Shown: positions 16,345 through 25,573, counted from the stretch's first letter. The stretch is DNA of 54,880 bases from CAISIP01 sp037968655 (GCA_037968655.1 JBBKVW010000051.1:1-54880); one strand, 5' to 3'. The notes: a model not told the origin generated them from the sequence alone. Program-made: numbers and translations.

Positions 16345-17484
16345 ATGAGCAATTCAGGAAAGGTCACCGGCTTGGTGGGCTGGCGCGGTATGGTCGGCTC
16401 GGTGCTGATGGACCGCATGCAGGCCGAGGGTGATTTCGAGCTGATCGAGCCGATCTTCTTTTCCACGTCCAATGCAGGCGGCGAAGCGCCGGCATTTGCC
16501 AAGTCCGGCGAAAAGCTGCAAGACGCAATGGATATTGCTGCGCTCAAGCGCTGCGACATCATCATTACTGCCCAGGGCGGCGATTACACCAGCGCGGTTT
16601 TCGGCAAATTGCGCAGCCAGGGCTGGAACGGCCACTGGATCGATGCAGCCTCGAGCCTGCGCATGCAGGAAGATGCGGTCATCGTCCTGGACCCGGTCAA
16701 TCTGCCCGCTATCCACGCTGCCTTGGCCAAGGGTGGCCGCAACTGGATTGGCGGCAACTGCACTGTCAGCTGCATGTTGATGGGGGTCGGCGCATTGTTC
16801 AAGGCCGGCCTGGTGGATTGGATGAGTTCCATGACCTATCAGGCCGCATCAGGCGGTGGCGCGCAGCACATGCGCGAACTGTTGACGCAGTTTGGCTCAC
16901 TCAATGCTGATGTACGCGGCCTGCTGGACGATCCACAGTCGGCAATTCTCGAGATCGATCGAAAAGTCCTGGGTCGCCAGCAATCCATGAGCGAGGCCGA
17001 AGCCCGCAATTTCGGCGTGCCCTTGGCTGGCAGCCTGATTCCCTGGATCGACAAGGATCTGGGAGACGGCATGAGCCGTGAAGAATGGAAAGGCGGGGCT
17101 GAAAGCAACAAGATCCTGGGATTTGGCCCCGCATTCGGCACCGCAGCAATACCGGTCGATGGCTTTTGCGTCCGTGTAGGAACCATGCGCTGCCATAGCC
17201 AGGCACTGACTTTCAAGCTCAAGAAGGATGTACCGATCGCCGACATTGAAGCGTTGATTGCGGCCGACAACGCTTGGGTCAAGGTCGTACCCAACAACCG
17301 CGAGTCCACGATGGCGCAACTGACCCCGGTTGCGGTCACCGGGACAATGGATATTCCGGTTGGGCGGATTCGCAAGCTGGCCATGGGGCCTGAATATGTC
17401 GGAGCCTTCACCATCGGCGACCAGTTGCTATGGGGCGCCGCCGAGCCGCTGCGGCGCATGCTTCGAATATTGCTGGCAAGTTGA
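16345..17484 (+). CDS. asd: aspartate-semialdehyde dehydrogenase
   Basis: NADPH-dependent enzyme (379 aa) making aspartate semialdehyde for lysine/diaminopimelate, threonine and methionine. The proteobacterial form is recognised from GLVGWRGMVGSVLMDRM, the catalytic cysteine in IGGNCTVSCMLM (C139), MTYQAASGGGAQHMREL and the histidine segment RVGTMRCHSQALTFKLK. The frame opens at TTG 16327, but the ATG at 16345 with GAGGT upstream gives the normal N-terminus. Its place between leuB and fimV is standard for Burkholderiales. Confidence 0.97.
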   Translation: MSNSGKVTGLVGWRGMVGSVLMDRMQAEGDFELIEPIFFSTSNAGGEAPAFAKSGEKLQDAMDIAALKRCDIIITAQGGDYTSAVFGKLRSQGWNGHWIDAASSLRMQEDAVIVLDPVNLPAIHAALAKGGRNWIGGNCTVSCMLMGVGALFKAGLVDWMSSMTYQAASGGGAQHMRELLTQFGSLNADVRGLLDDPQSAILEIDRKVLGRQQSMSEAEARNFGVPLAGSLIPWIDKDLGDGMSREEWKGGAESNKILGFGPAFGTAAIPVDGFCVRVGTMRCHSQALTFKLKKDVPIADIEALIAADNAWVKVVPNNRESTMAQLTPVAVTGTMDIPVGRIRKLAMGPEYVGAFTIGDQLLWGAAEPLRRMLRILLAS

Positions 17485-17722
17485 GCGACTGATCCGGCAC
17501 TACATGCGCCGGAACGCAAATTGCAGCGTCATGTCGTTGCCACCTGACAACATCTGATACCGGCAATTGCCGGCCGAGAGAACGCCGAAGTATTTAAGCG
17601 CTTTCTCACCTTGTCAGGCTAAGACATTGATGTTATGGTCCTTTTTAAGGTTAGAGTGTCGTGGCATTTGCATTCACAATGCGCGGTTGTTGTGGTGTGC
17701 CCGAACATCGGAGGCTATTAAA
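17485..17722 (+). other. asd-fimV intergenic region with inverted repeats
   Basis: About 240 bases, AT-richer towards fimV. Two inverted repeats are visible: TCCGGC (17493-17498) with GCCGGA (17508-17513), and a 14-bp perfect palindrome CCGGCAATTGCCGG (17560-17573). Neither is followed by a U-run. A TTGATG at about 17627 followed by AT-rich sequence may be part of the fimV promoter. The fimV ribosome site GGAGG is at 17710-17714. Confidence 0.4.
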
Positions 17723-20437
17723 TTGATCCCTCAGTCACATGGATGGCGCAAGACCGCTGTTGCATCTTTGGTCATTGCGCTGTTTGGCTTGCCCGCGACA
17801 TCCGCCCATGCTTTGGCACTGGGCCGCATCACGGTTCAATCGGCATTGGGCGAGCCATTACGGGCCGAGATCGATATTCCCGAGATCAATGCCGACGAAG
17901 CCGCCACGCTCAAACCGTCCTTGGCCAGGCCTGAGGCATTTCGCGCCGCCGGACTCGAGTTCAACCAGGCACTTACCGGCTTGCAGATCTCGCTGCAGCG
18001 CCGAGCCGATGGACGTGCCTATCTGCGGCTGACCAGCGATCGCAGCGTCAGCGAACCCTTCGTCGATCTGATTCTTGAGGCCAACTGGTCCAGTGGCAGA
18101 ATTGTGCGTGACTACACGGTGCTGCTCGATCCACCGACTCTTCGCGCCCGCGCGCCTGTCACACCCGTAACGCCACAAGTTGTGGCTCCCGCGGTCACGA
18201 CACCACGCGTGGCAAGCGCCCCGACTCCCGTCAGCACCCCAGCTACGGCAGCAGCCACAACGCGTCCCGCAGTCGCGGCGACGGCGGCAGCGCCAGCAGC
18301 AGCGGCCAGCGCCAGACCAAACAAGGTCACCGTGCGACGCGGCGACACTGCCAGCCAGATTGCCAATAGCAACAAGCCCGCCCAGGTTTCACTGGATCAG
18401 ATGCTGGTCGCCCTATTGCGCGCCAACGCGGACGCTTTCATTAATGGAAATTTGAATCTGCTCAAAGCTGGCGCAGTGCTGACGATGCCCTCTGATGAGC
18501 AGGTCGCCGCAATTCCCGAGGCCGACGCCTCTCGCGCTGTCATCGCACAGAGCCGGGACTTCAACGCGTTTCGCAGCAAGCTGGCTTCCAATGCGCCGGT
18601 GCAGCAAGTAGCTGCCGCCGATCGCTCTGCGTCAGGCACAGTCCAGGCGCAAGTCGACGACAAGAAGACCAGTGCTGCGGCGCCCGACAAGTTGACCCTG
18701 TCCAAGGGCACTGCGGACGCCAAGGCCGCCGAGGACAAAATTGCTCAGGCCAAAGCTGCTCAGGACACATCGCAACGTGCGGCCGAACTTGCACGCAATG
18801 TCAAGGACTTGAGCAGCCTGGGCGCCGCTTCGGCTGCGGCCAGCTCCGCCCCGACAGCTGCGACGGTTGTTGCCAGTGCGTCGGCTGCTGCGCCATCGTC
18901 GCCAGTCGCAATCACAGCCGCGGCGCCGGCAGTTGCACCTCCTGCACCGGCGCAACCTGTCGCGGCGGCCTCTGAAGCGGCGACAACAGCCACTGATTCA
19001 GCCCCTGCAATTGCTCCCGCACCTGCACCAGTCGCAGCCCCAGCACCCACCCCGACTGCAGTGCCAGCGCCCGCGCCCGCAGCGCAAACCAGCATGATTG
19101 ACCAGTTGCTGGACAACCCTCTCACTTTGGCTGGCGGCGGATTACTGATTGCTTTGCTCGCGGGGCTTGGCATTTACCAGGCGCGCAAGCGTAGGGAATC
19201 GACTGAGGTCGACAGTGCATTCCTGGAAAGCCGACTGCAACCAGACTCATTCTTCGGCGCTAGCGGCGGCCAGAAGATTGATACCCGGGACGGAGCGGCC
19301 ACAGGATCGTCAATGGTCTATTCGCCCAGTCAGCTTGACGCGGCTGATGACGTTGACCCAGTGGCAGAAGCAGACGTCTATCTGGCCTATGGCCGCGACC
19401 TGCAAGCAGAGGAGATTCTCAAGGAGGCTTTGCGAACCCACCCCGGCCGCATTGCGATCCACCAGAAGTTGCTCGATATCTACGCAAAACGTCGGGACGC
19501 GCAGGCTTTTGAAATGATGGCCAAGGAAGCGTTCAGGCTCGTGGGCGCTGAAAGCGCGGATTGGGCCCGGGTCTGCGAGCTGGGCCAGGGCATCGACCCG
19601 AATAACGCCCTGTATCGACCAGGTAGCACGCCGCCAAACGTGATGGAAAAATTGGTTGCGAGCAGCCCGCTTGCGGGAATGACCGCGGCCAGCATGCCAA
19701 CCCAAAAGCTGGAGCTGGCGGCAGAAATCGACTCTCCTGCTTCTGCACCAATGGATTTGGATCTGGATCTGGATTTCTCGCTGGACGAAGAGCCAGCAAG
19801 CGCTATCGTCGAGGCCCAGCCCACTCAACTTGACGCCACGGTGTCGACGCGGCCGGTATCGTCCGGGCCAGCCAAATTGGATCTGGATTTTGGTGATATC
19901 TCGGACTCCATGCCGGCGATTGAGTCGCAGGCCACTACGGCCGCACCGATCGAGGTCGCACTGCCGGAGATCGACAGCCCACAGGACACAGTGGCAATGG
20001 TTTCAGTCGCCCCCGAGGACTTCCGGGATCAAGCGGCCGTCAGCTTTGGCTCTACCAAGCCGACTCCGCTGTCGGCAGCTGAAGGCGGCGTGAGCTCCAG
20101 TGACGGATCGCCGCACGCCGGTTCCAATTTCGACGCCACGTCGCCCAATGGACTTTCCGCGTCGCAGACGCCATTCAAGGCGCCAGATAAGCCCGAAGCA
20201 GGTATGCTGGAGTTTGACCTGGGAACGCTCTCGCTCGATCTGGATGCATCTGAGTCCCCAGCGCCCGACGCCCAGGCCGAGCCGGAGAATCCGCTCGCTA
20301 CCAAGCTGGCATTGGCTGAGGAGTTTGTCTCCATTGGTGATGACGACGGTGCACGCGCCTTGATCGAAGAAGTGATCGCCGAAGCCAGTGGCGAACTGAA
20401 AACCAGGGCGCAGCGAGCGCTAGCCAGCCTGGGCTGA
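17723..20437 (+). CDS. fimV: FimV/HubP-like polar peptidoglycan-binding protein
   Basis: Inner-membrane protein of 904 aa linked in other bacteria to type IV pilus assembly, twitching and polar organisation. In order: signal peptide (1-30), FimV N-terminal domain beginning LGRITVQSALGEPLRAEIDIP, LysM around 199-250 (VTVRRGDTASQIA), a long Ala/Pro-rich linker, one transmembrane helix near 467-487, an acidic cytoplasmic part with a TPR-like segment around 545-610 and DLDLDLDFSLDEE-type repeats, and the conserved C-terminal FimV domain (ENPLATKLALAEEFVSIGDDDGA region, about 855-904). I chose TTG 17723 because GGAGG stands eight bases upstream and the signal peptide follows at once; the open frame begins earlier, at 17567. 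Confidence 0.92.
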   Translation: MIPQSHGWRKTAVASLVIALFGLPATSAHALALGRITVQSALGEPLRAEIDIPEINADEAATLKPSLARPEAFRAAGLEFNQALTGLQISLQRRADGRAYLRLTSDRSVSEPFVDLILEANWSSGRIVRDYTVLLDPPTLRARAPVTPVTPQVVAPAVTTPRVASAPTPVSTPATAAATTRPAVAATAAAPAAAASARPNKVTVRRGDTASQIANSNKPAQVSLDQMLVALLRANADAFINGNLNLLKAGAVLTMPSDEQVAAIPEADASRAVIAQSRDFNAFRSKLASNAPVQQVAAADRSASGTVQAQVDDKKTSAAAPDKLTLSKGTADAKAAEDKIAQAKAAQDTSQRAAELARNVKDLSSLGAASAAASSAPTAATVVASASAAAPSSPVAITAAAPAVAPPAPAQPVAAASEAATTATDSAPAIAPAPAPVAAPAPTPTAVPAPAPAAQTSMIDQLLDNPLTLAGGGLLIALLAGLGIYQARKRRESTEVDSAFLESRLQPDSFFGASGGQKIDTRDGAATGSSMVYSPSQLDAADDVDPVAEADVYLAYGRDLQAEEILKEALRTHPGRIAIHQKLLDIYAKRRDAQAFEMMAKEAFRLVGAESADWARVCELGQGIDPNNALYRPGSTPPNVMEKLVASSPLAGMTAASMPTQKLELAAEIDSPASAPMDLDLDLDFSLDEEPASAIVEAQPTQLDATVSTRPVSSGPAKLDLDFGDISDSMPAIESQATTAAPIEVALPEIDSPQDTVAMVSVAPEDFRDQAAVSFGSTKPTPLSAAEGGVSSSDGSPHAGSNFDATSPNGLSASQTPFKAPDKPEAGMLEFDLGTLSLDLDASESPAPDAQAEPENPLATKLALAEEFVSIGDDDGARALIEEVIAEASGELKTRAQRALASLG

Positions 20438-20478
20438 GCAGACCCGGTTTTGACGAAAATGCATGTCGTGCGACAGGC

Positions 20479-21261
20479 GTGAGAGTCGCACTCGGCGTCA
20501 GCTACGACGGGCGGTCCTACCAGGGCTGGCAAAGCCAGTCTTCAGGTCAAACCATCCAGGATCATTTGGAAAAGGCGCTGTCGCGACTGGCGACGCACAA
20601 GGTCTCGACCCTGTGTTCCGGTCGCACCGATGCAGGTGTGCATGCTTTGATGCAGGTGGTCCATTTCGATACCCGATCCGAGCGCCTGGAAGTCTCCTGG
20701 GTGCGCGGAAGCAACGCCTACCTACCCAAGAATATCAGTGTGGAATGGGCCCAAGCAGTGCCCGATTCCTTCCACTGCCGGGCAAACGCGTTGACCCGGC
20801 GCTACGCTTATATCCTGTACATGTCGCCTGTTCGGCCCAGTGTCGACACCGGTCGCGTCGGTTGGGTCATGCGGACTCTCGATGTCCATGCGATGCGCGA
20901 GGCTGCCAATTTTCTGCTCGGTCAGCATGATTTTTCGTCCTTTCGCGCCTCGGCCTGCCAAGCCTTGTCGCCGGTCAAGAACCTGCTATCGATCGACTTC
21001 TCGCAACGTGGCGCCTACTTGCGTATCGCGTTCGAGGCCAACGCTTTCCTGCACCACATGATTCGCAACATCATGGGTTGCCTGGTCGCTATCGGACAAG
21101 GCAAACACGCCGCGCATTGGATGCGCGAGGTGCTTGAAGCACGGCAGCGTCAGGTGGCAGCGCCGACGTTTGCGCCCGACGGACTGTATTTTCTTGGACC
21201 ACGCTATGACCCGCATTGGGGCCTGCCGGAGCGCACCGCCGCGTATGATGGCCTGCCATGA
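20479..21261 (+). CDS. truA: tRNA pseudouridine(38-40) synthase
   Basis: Makes pseudouridine at tRNA positions 38-40 in the anticodon stem-loop. The 260-aa protein has the N-terminal LGVSYDGRSYQGWQSQ, the catalytic aspartate in CSGRTDAGVHA (D51), the RRYAYILY segment and the C-terminal FEANAFLHHMIRNIMG. It starts with GTG 20479, 41 bases after fimV, with a weak GACAGG upstream. The stop overlaps trpF in ATGA. Position between fimV and trpF is conserved in Burkholderiales. Confidence 0.96.
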   Translation: MRVALGVSYDGRSYQGWQSQSSGQTIQDHLEKALSRLATHKVSTLCSGRTDAGVHALMQVVHFDTRSERLEVSWVRGSNAYLPKNISVEWAQAVPDSFHCRANALTRRYAYILYMSPVRPSVDTGRVGWVMRTLDVHAMREAANFLLGQHDFSSFRASACQALSPVKNLLSIDFSQRGAYLRIAFEANAFLHHMIRNIMGCLVAIGQGKHAAHWMREVLEARQRQVAAPTFAPDGLYFLGPRYDPHWGLPERTAAYDGLP

Positions 21262-21980
21262 TTGCCGATCCATCCTGTGCGCAACGCACCAGAATCAAGA
21301 TATGCGGCCTGACCCGCGAGCAGGATGTCGATGCGGCGGTCGCTGCCGGCGCCGATGCCATCGGCTTTGTCCGCTACGCCAAGAGCGCACGCCTGGTGAC
21401 GATCGATCGCGCGGTTGCACTTGCCAGTCGATTGCCACCCTTTGTCACCCCGGTGCTGCTCTATGTCAACGAGGATCCGGCCCAGGTATTGGCGGATTGC
21501 AGGCAGCTCGCCCTTGCCGCAGTGCAATTTCACGGTGACGAAACGCCACAGCAGTGCCTTGACGCCACCGGAGGCGGCGCACGTGCCTTTCTGCGTGCCG
21601 CACGCATGCCAATCGAATCCGACGCGCCAGTATTTGATCTCGTAGAATACGCAGCTCTTTACCAGCATGCCCTGGCCATTTTGCTCGACGCACATGTCGA
21701 GGGATACGGTGGCGGGGGCCGGACATTCAATTGGTCACTGCTTCCTCCAAGCGTCAACTGTCACCTCGTCTTAGGTGGTGGGCTCACGCCTGCAAACGTG
21801 ACCGATGGCATTTTGCAGGTGCGGCCGCGTTGTAAGACGCTGGCCGTCGATGTCAGTACCGGTGTCGAGGTGTCCAAGGGCATCAAGGACGCCGGCAAGA
21901 TCCATCAGTTTGTCGCCGCGGTTCGCGCCGCCGACAGCCAACTTGCAAAGTCTGCCCATGAATTCATACCAGCAACCTGA
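21258..21980 (+). CDS. trpF: phosphoribosylanthranilate isomerase
   Basis: TIM-barrel enzyme (240 aa) for the Amadori rearrangement in tryptophan synthesis. Catalytic cysteine is in IKICGLTREQD (C16) and the aspartate in ILLDAHVEGYGGGG (D144); VLGGGLTPANV and LAVDVSTGVEVSKGIKD form the phosphate-binding end. The family segment GFVFY is GFVRY here, a small deviation. It is coupled to truA by ATGA and overlaps trpB by 23 bases, so truA-trpF-trpB-trpA-accD reads as one tight transcription unit. Confidence 0.96.
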   Translation: MIADPSCAQRTRIKICGLTREQDVDAAVAAGADAIGFVRYAKSARLVTIDRAVALASRLPPFVTPVLLYVNEDPAQVLADCRQLALAAVQFHGDETPQQCLDATGGGARAFLRAARMPIESDAPVFDLVEYAALYQHALAILLDAHVEGYGGGGRTFNWSLLPPSVNCHLVLGGGLTPANVTDGILQVRPRCKTLAVDVSTGVEVSKGIKDAGKIHQFVAAVRAADSQLAKSAHEFIPAT

Positions 21981-23253
21981 CTCTACAGGTCATTTTGGAA
22001 AGTACGGCGGAAGCTTCATCAGCGAGACGCTGACCCACGCAATACAGGAACTGCAACAGGCCTACGCCAAGTACCAGCACGATCCGCAATTCGTTGCCGA
22101 ATTCCAGTACGAACTGGCGCATTTCGTGGGTCGACCATCACCAATCTATCACGCCGCGCGCATGAGCCGGGAGCAAGGCGGCGCGCAGATCTACCTCAAG
22201 CGCGAAGACCTGAACCACACCGGCGCACACAACGTCAACAACACCATTGGGCAGGCGATGCTGGCCCGGCGCATGGGAAAACCGCGCATCATTGCCGAAA
22301 CCGGCGCCGGCCAGCACGGCGTTGCCACTGCCACGATCTGCGCCCGCTATGGCCTGGAATGTGTGGTCTACATGGGCAGTGAAGACGTCAAGCGGCAAAG
22401 CCCCAACGTCTATCGCATGCATTTGCTGGGCGCTACTGTGATTCCTGTGGAAAGCGGCAGCAGGACATTGAAAGACGCGCTCAATGAAGCCATGCGCGAT
22501 TGGGTGGCCAATGTGGACAACACGTTTTACATCATCGGCACTGTGGCCGGCCCCCACCCGTATCCAACCATGGTGCGCGACTTCCAGAGCGTGATCGGAC
22601 AGGAGTGCATCACGCAGATGCCGGCCATGCTTGCGGCACAGTCCTGCCATGGCAAGCAGCCGGACGCCGTGGTCGCCTGTGTCGGCGGCGGCAGCAATGC
22701 GATGGGAATCTTCCACCCCTATATCGGGTACGAAAGCACGCGGCTGATCGGTGTCGAGGCGGCCGGCGAAGGGCTCGACAGTGGCAAACACTCGGCCTCG
22801 CTGCAGCGCGGCAGCCCTGGCGTGCTGCACGGCAACCGCACGTACATCTTGCAGAACGACGATGGGCAGGTCACCGAAACCCACAGCATCAGCGCCGGCC
22901 TGGACTATCCGGGCGTCGGGCCGGAACACGCCTGGCTCAAAGACACCGGGCGGGCCAAGTACGTCGGAATCACCGATGCCGAGGCGCTGGCCGCGTTTCA
23001 CTATCTGTGCCGCACCGAAGGCATCATTCCGGCGTTGGAGTCCAGTCACGCAGTGGCCTATGCGATGCAATTGGCAAAGACCATGCGAGCCGACCAGTCC
23101 ATCCTGGTCAATCTGTCAGGGCGCGGCGACAAGGACATTGGCACCGTGGCAGACCTGAGCGGTGCCGAGTTTTATTGCCGGCCCAGTTGCAAGGGGCAAG
23201 CGGTCAAGGGTGGATCGGTCATTTCTGTCGTGGCCGCCGGGGCAAGCGCATGA
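21958..23253 (+). CDS. trpB: tryptophan synthase beta chain; PLP-binding lysine replaced by asparagine
   Basis: Beta subunit (431 aa) that condenses indole and serine. Overall conservation is high: HFGKYGGSFISETL, KREDLNHTGAH, IIAETGAGQHGVATAT, ACVGGGSNAMGIF, GLDYPGVGPEHAWL, EGIIPALESSHA and NLSGRGDKDI. The residue after GAH, the lysine that forms the PLP Schiff base in this family (HKxN), is asparagine: codon AAC at 22231-22233, residue 92. AAG or AAA to AAC is a single transversion. The rest, including the ETGAGQHG glutamate, is intact, so there is no general decay. It overlaps trpF by 23 bases and trpA by ATGA. As read, the enzyme should be severely impaired; a base-call error is possible. 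Confidence 0.95.
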   Translation: MNSYQQPDSTGHFGKYGGSFISETLTHAIQELQQAYAKYQHDPQFVAEFQYELAHFVGRPSPIYHAARMSREQGGAQIYLKREDLNHTGAHNVNNTIGQAMLARRMGKPRIIAETGAGQHGVATATICARYGLECVVYMGSEDVKRQSPNVYRMHLLGATVIPVESGSRTLKDALNEAMRDWVANVDNTFYIIGTVAGPHPYPTMVRDFQSVIGQECITQMPAMLAAQSCHGKQPDAVVACVGGGSNAMGIFHPYIGYESTRLIGVEAAGEGLDSGKHSASLQRGSPGVLHGNRTYILQNDDGQVTETHSISAGLDYPGVGPEHAWLKDTGRAKYVGITDAEALAAFHYLCRTEGIIPALESSHAVAYAMQLAKTMRADQSILVNLSGRGDKDIGTVADLSGAEFYCRPSCKGQAVKGGSVISVVAAGASA

Positions 23254-24107
23254 GCCGGATCGACGCTGCGCTGGCAGCCGTCAAGGCCGAGCGTCGCACC
23301 GCCCTGATTCCCTATGTCACTGCCGGCTTCCCCTATCCCGACATCACACCCGAATTGATGCATGGCATGGTGGCTGCCGGTGCCAACGTGATCGAGCTTG
23401 GCGTACCGTTTTCGGACCCCAGCGCCGACGGGGCCGTGATTCAAAAGGCCGGAGACAAGGCTCTGGCCGCCGGCATCGGGCTGGCGCAGGTGCTGGAAAT
23501 GGTGCGCGTCTTTCGCCAACGCGACGACGCAACGCCAGTCGTACTGATGGGATACGCCAATCCGGTCGAACGATACGACCAGCGCCACGCCAGCAAGCTT
23601 GCGGGAAGCCCTTTTGTGCGAGACGCCGCTTCGGCCGGCGTCGACGGCCTGCTGATCGTCGACTACCCGCCAGAGGAGTGCGTCGAATTCGCTGCCGAGC
23701 TGAAGCGCCATGGCCTGGACCTGATATTCCTGCTGGCACCCACCAGCACCGAGCAGCGCATGGCGCAGGTCGCGCAAGTCGCAAGTGGCTATGTCTACTA
23801 TGTTTCACTCAAGGGCGTGACCGGAGCCGGTACGCTCGATACGGCGGCAGTCGAGGCGATGTTGCCACGCATACGACAGCATGTGAAACTGCCGCTTGGA
23901 GTCGGCTTTGGCATTCGCGACCCGCAATCGGCCTGTGCCGTAGCCCGGGTTGCCGACGCGGTGGTGATTGGCAGCCGCGTCATCCAGCTGATCGACAATC
24001 TGCCGCGCGATCAGGTGGTAGCCAGCGCGCAGGCATTCTTGCAGGACATCCGCAACGCACTCGACGCCCAGTCCCGCCATCAAGGCGGCGTGGCCACACA
24101 GGAGTAG
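23250..24107 (+). CDS. trpA: tryptophan synthase alpha chain
   Basis: Alpha subunit (285 aa) that releases indole from indole-3-glycerol phosphate and channels it to TrpB. Catalytic residues E49 and D60 are in VIELGVPFSDPSADGAVIQKA. The usual ADGP is ADGA here, a minor change. Other motifs: LLIVDYPPEE, FLLAPTSTEQR, YVYYVSLKGVTGAG and LGVGFGIRDP. A segment YDQRHASKLAGSP before FVRDAA makes the protein slightly longer than usual. The start overlaps the trpB stop in ATGA; accD follows after four bases. Confidence 0.97.
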   Translation: MSRIDAALAAVKAERRTALIPYVTAGFPYPDITPELMHGMVAAGANVIELGVPFSDPSADGAVIQKAGDKALAAGIGLAQVLEMVRVFRQRDDATPVVLMGYANPVERYDQRHASKLAGSPFVRDAASAGVDGLLIVDYPPEECVEFAAELKRHGLDLIFLLAPTSTEQRMAQVAQVASGYVYYVSLKGVTGAGTLDTAAVEAMLPRIRQHVKLPLGVGFGIRDPQSACAVARVADAVVIGSRVIQLIDNLPRDQVVASAQAFLQDIRNALDAQSRHQGGVATQE

Positions 24108-24111
24108 AACC

Positions 24112-24984
24112 ATGAGTTGGCTGGAAAAGCTGCTGCCCTCCAAGATTCAGCATACGAATCCCGCTGACCGGCGCAGCGTGCCCGAGGGCTTGTGGATCAA
24201 GTGCCCCAGTTGCGAGGCCGTTCTGTACAAGACCGACCTGGAGCAAAACCAGAACGTCTGCCCTACCTGCGCGCATCACCATCGCATTGGCGCCAGGGCC
24301 CGCCTGAACATGTTTCTGGACAACGAGGGACGATTTGAGGTCGGCCAGGAGGTGCTGCCGGTCGACCCGCTGAAGTTCAAGGACAGCCGACGGTATCCGG
24401 AACGACTGAAGGAGGCGATGGACAACACCGGCGAGACCGATGCGCTGGTCGTGATGGGCGGCGCCGTACACAACATCAGCGTGGTGGCCGCCTGCTTCGA
24501 ATTTGACTTCATGGCCGGCAGCATGGGCTCGGTGGTCGGCGAACGCTTCGTGCGGGGCGTCCAAACCGCAATTGAACAGAAGACGGCTTTCATCTGTTTC
24601 ACTGCCACTGGAGGTGCCCGCATGCAGGAGGGCCTGCTCAGCCTGATGCAGATGGCCAAGACCAATGCCGCGTTGTCGCGCCTGGCAAAGAAGGGCCTGC
24701 CCTTCATCAGCATACTGACCGATCCTACGACCGGCGGCGTCAGCGCCAGTTTCGCCTTCGTTGGCGACATCGTCATTGCCGAACCCAAGGCCTTAGTCGG
24801 TTTTGCCGGCCCGCGCGTGATCGAATCGACCTTGCGTGTCACACTGCCTGAGGGGTTTCAACGATCCGAGTTTCTGCAGGAAAAGGGTGCGGTCGACATG
24901 ATCTGCGACCGGCGCGAACTGCGCAAGATAGTGGCCAACAGCCTGGCCATGCTGCAGCGCCAGCCCGCCGACGCCGTTGTCTGA
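24112..24984 (+). CDS. accD: acetyl-CoA carboxylase carboxyltransferase subunit beta
   Basis: Carboxyltransferase beta subunit (290 aa) that, with AccA, forms malonyl-CoA for fatty-acid synthesis. The N-terminal zinc finger is KCPSCEAVLYKTDLEQNQNV followed by CPTC; the crotonase-like domain has GSMGSVVGERFVRG, ATGGARMQEGLLSLMQMAKT, LTDPTTGGVSASFA and LPEGFQRSEFLQEKGAVD. It follows trpA by four bases and ends the rightward unit. In many Burkholderiales folC comes next; here a convergent yggT gene follows 28 bases later. Confidence 0.97.
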   Translation: MSWLEKLLPSKIQHTNPADRRSVPEGLWIKCPSCEAVLYKTDLEQNQNVCPTCAHHHRIGARARLNMFLDNEGRFEVGQEVLPVDPLKFKDSRRYPERLKEAMDNTGETDALVVMGGAVHNISVVAACFEFDFMAGSMGSVVGERFVRGVQTAIEQKTAFICFTATGGARMQEGLLSLMQMAKTNAALSRLAKKGLPFISILTDPTTGGVSASFAFVGDIVIAEPKALVGFAGPRVIESTLRVTLPEGFQRSEFLQEKGAVDMICDRRELRKIVANSLAMLQRQPADAVV

Positions 24985-25012
24985 AACGGCGCCCTGCACA
25001 AGTCACGCCGGC

Positions 25013-25573
25013 TTACAAGGCAATGCTTCTGAGCATCGACTCCAGTACGATGCTTGCGACCTGCAGCAATACCAGCAGAACCAACGGTGACAGATCGAGC
25101 CCGCCGACCAGCGGCAACACGCGCCGGATCGGCTGAAGCAGTGGCGCCACCAGTCGCGCCAGCAGGCCCATCATCGGCGAGTGCGCCTGCACCCAGGACA
25201 GGATGGCATAGACGATCACCAATACGCTGAGCCCGGACAAGGCCAGCCGGGCGACGCCGGACGCCGCCATCAACAACACTAGCCCCGGTGAGCCCTGGAA
25301 AGCGCCCAGCATCCACAGAATCGTGTACTGGGCCAGTTCGATCAATAATGCCGCGACCAGGCTGGCGATGTCCCACCGTCCAAGCGCAGGGACAACGCGA
25401 CGCAAGGGCAACACCAGCCAATCGGTCAATGCAAATATCAATGGACCAATCGGGTTGCCGGAGCGCGCCGACAGCGCAACCCGATGAAACTGCATGTACA
25501 GGCGCAACAGGCAAAGTCCGACCAGGAGGCCGGCGGCAATCTGCAGCAGGAAAGTGAATATCTGAAAAAGCAT
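25013..25573 (-). CDS. YggT family membrane protein
   Basis: Integral membrane protein of 186 aa with two YggT repeats. Each has hydrophobic segments around a conserved pattern: NPIGPLIFALTDWLVLPLRRVVP in the first half and SPMMGLLARLVAPLLQPIRRVLP in the second. The family is implicated in osmotic tolerance or cell-surface processes, but its biochemical role is unknown. I prefer the ATG at 25573 (AGGA four bases upstream) to the TTG at 25585. It is convergent with accD and divergent from lysS. Confidence 0.9.
   Translation of the reverse strand: MLFQIFTFLLQIAAGLLVGLCLLRLYMQFHRVALSARSGNPIGPLIFALTDWLVLPLRRVVPALGRWDIASLVAALLIELAQYTILWMLGAFQGSPGLVLLMAASGVARLALSGLSVLVIVYAILSWVQAHSPMMGLLARLVAPLLQPIRRVLPLVGGLDLSPLVLLVLLQVASIVLESMLRSIAL

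Noticed and set aside
19740..19800. Tandem nucleotide repeat (GATCTG units) as a mobile or variable-number element
   Set aside because: It simply encodes the acidic DLDLDLDF stretch typical of FimV and is only a few units long.
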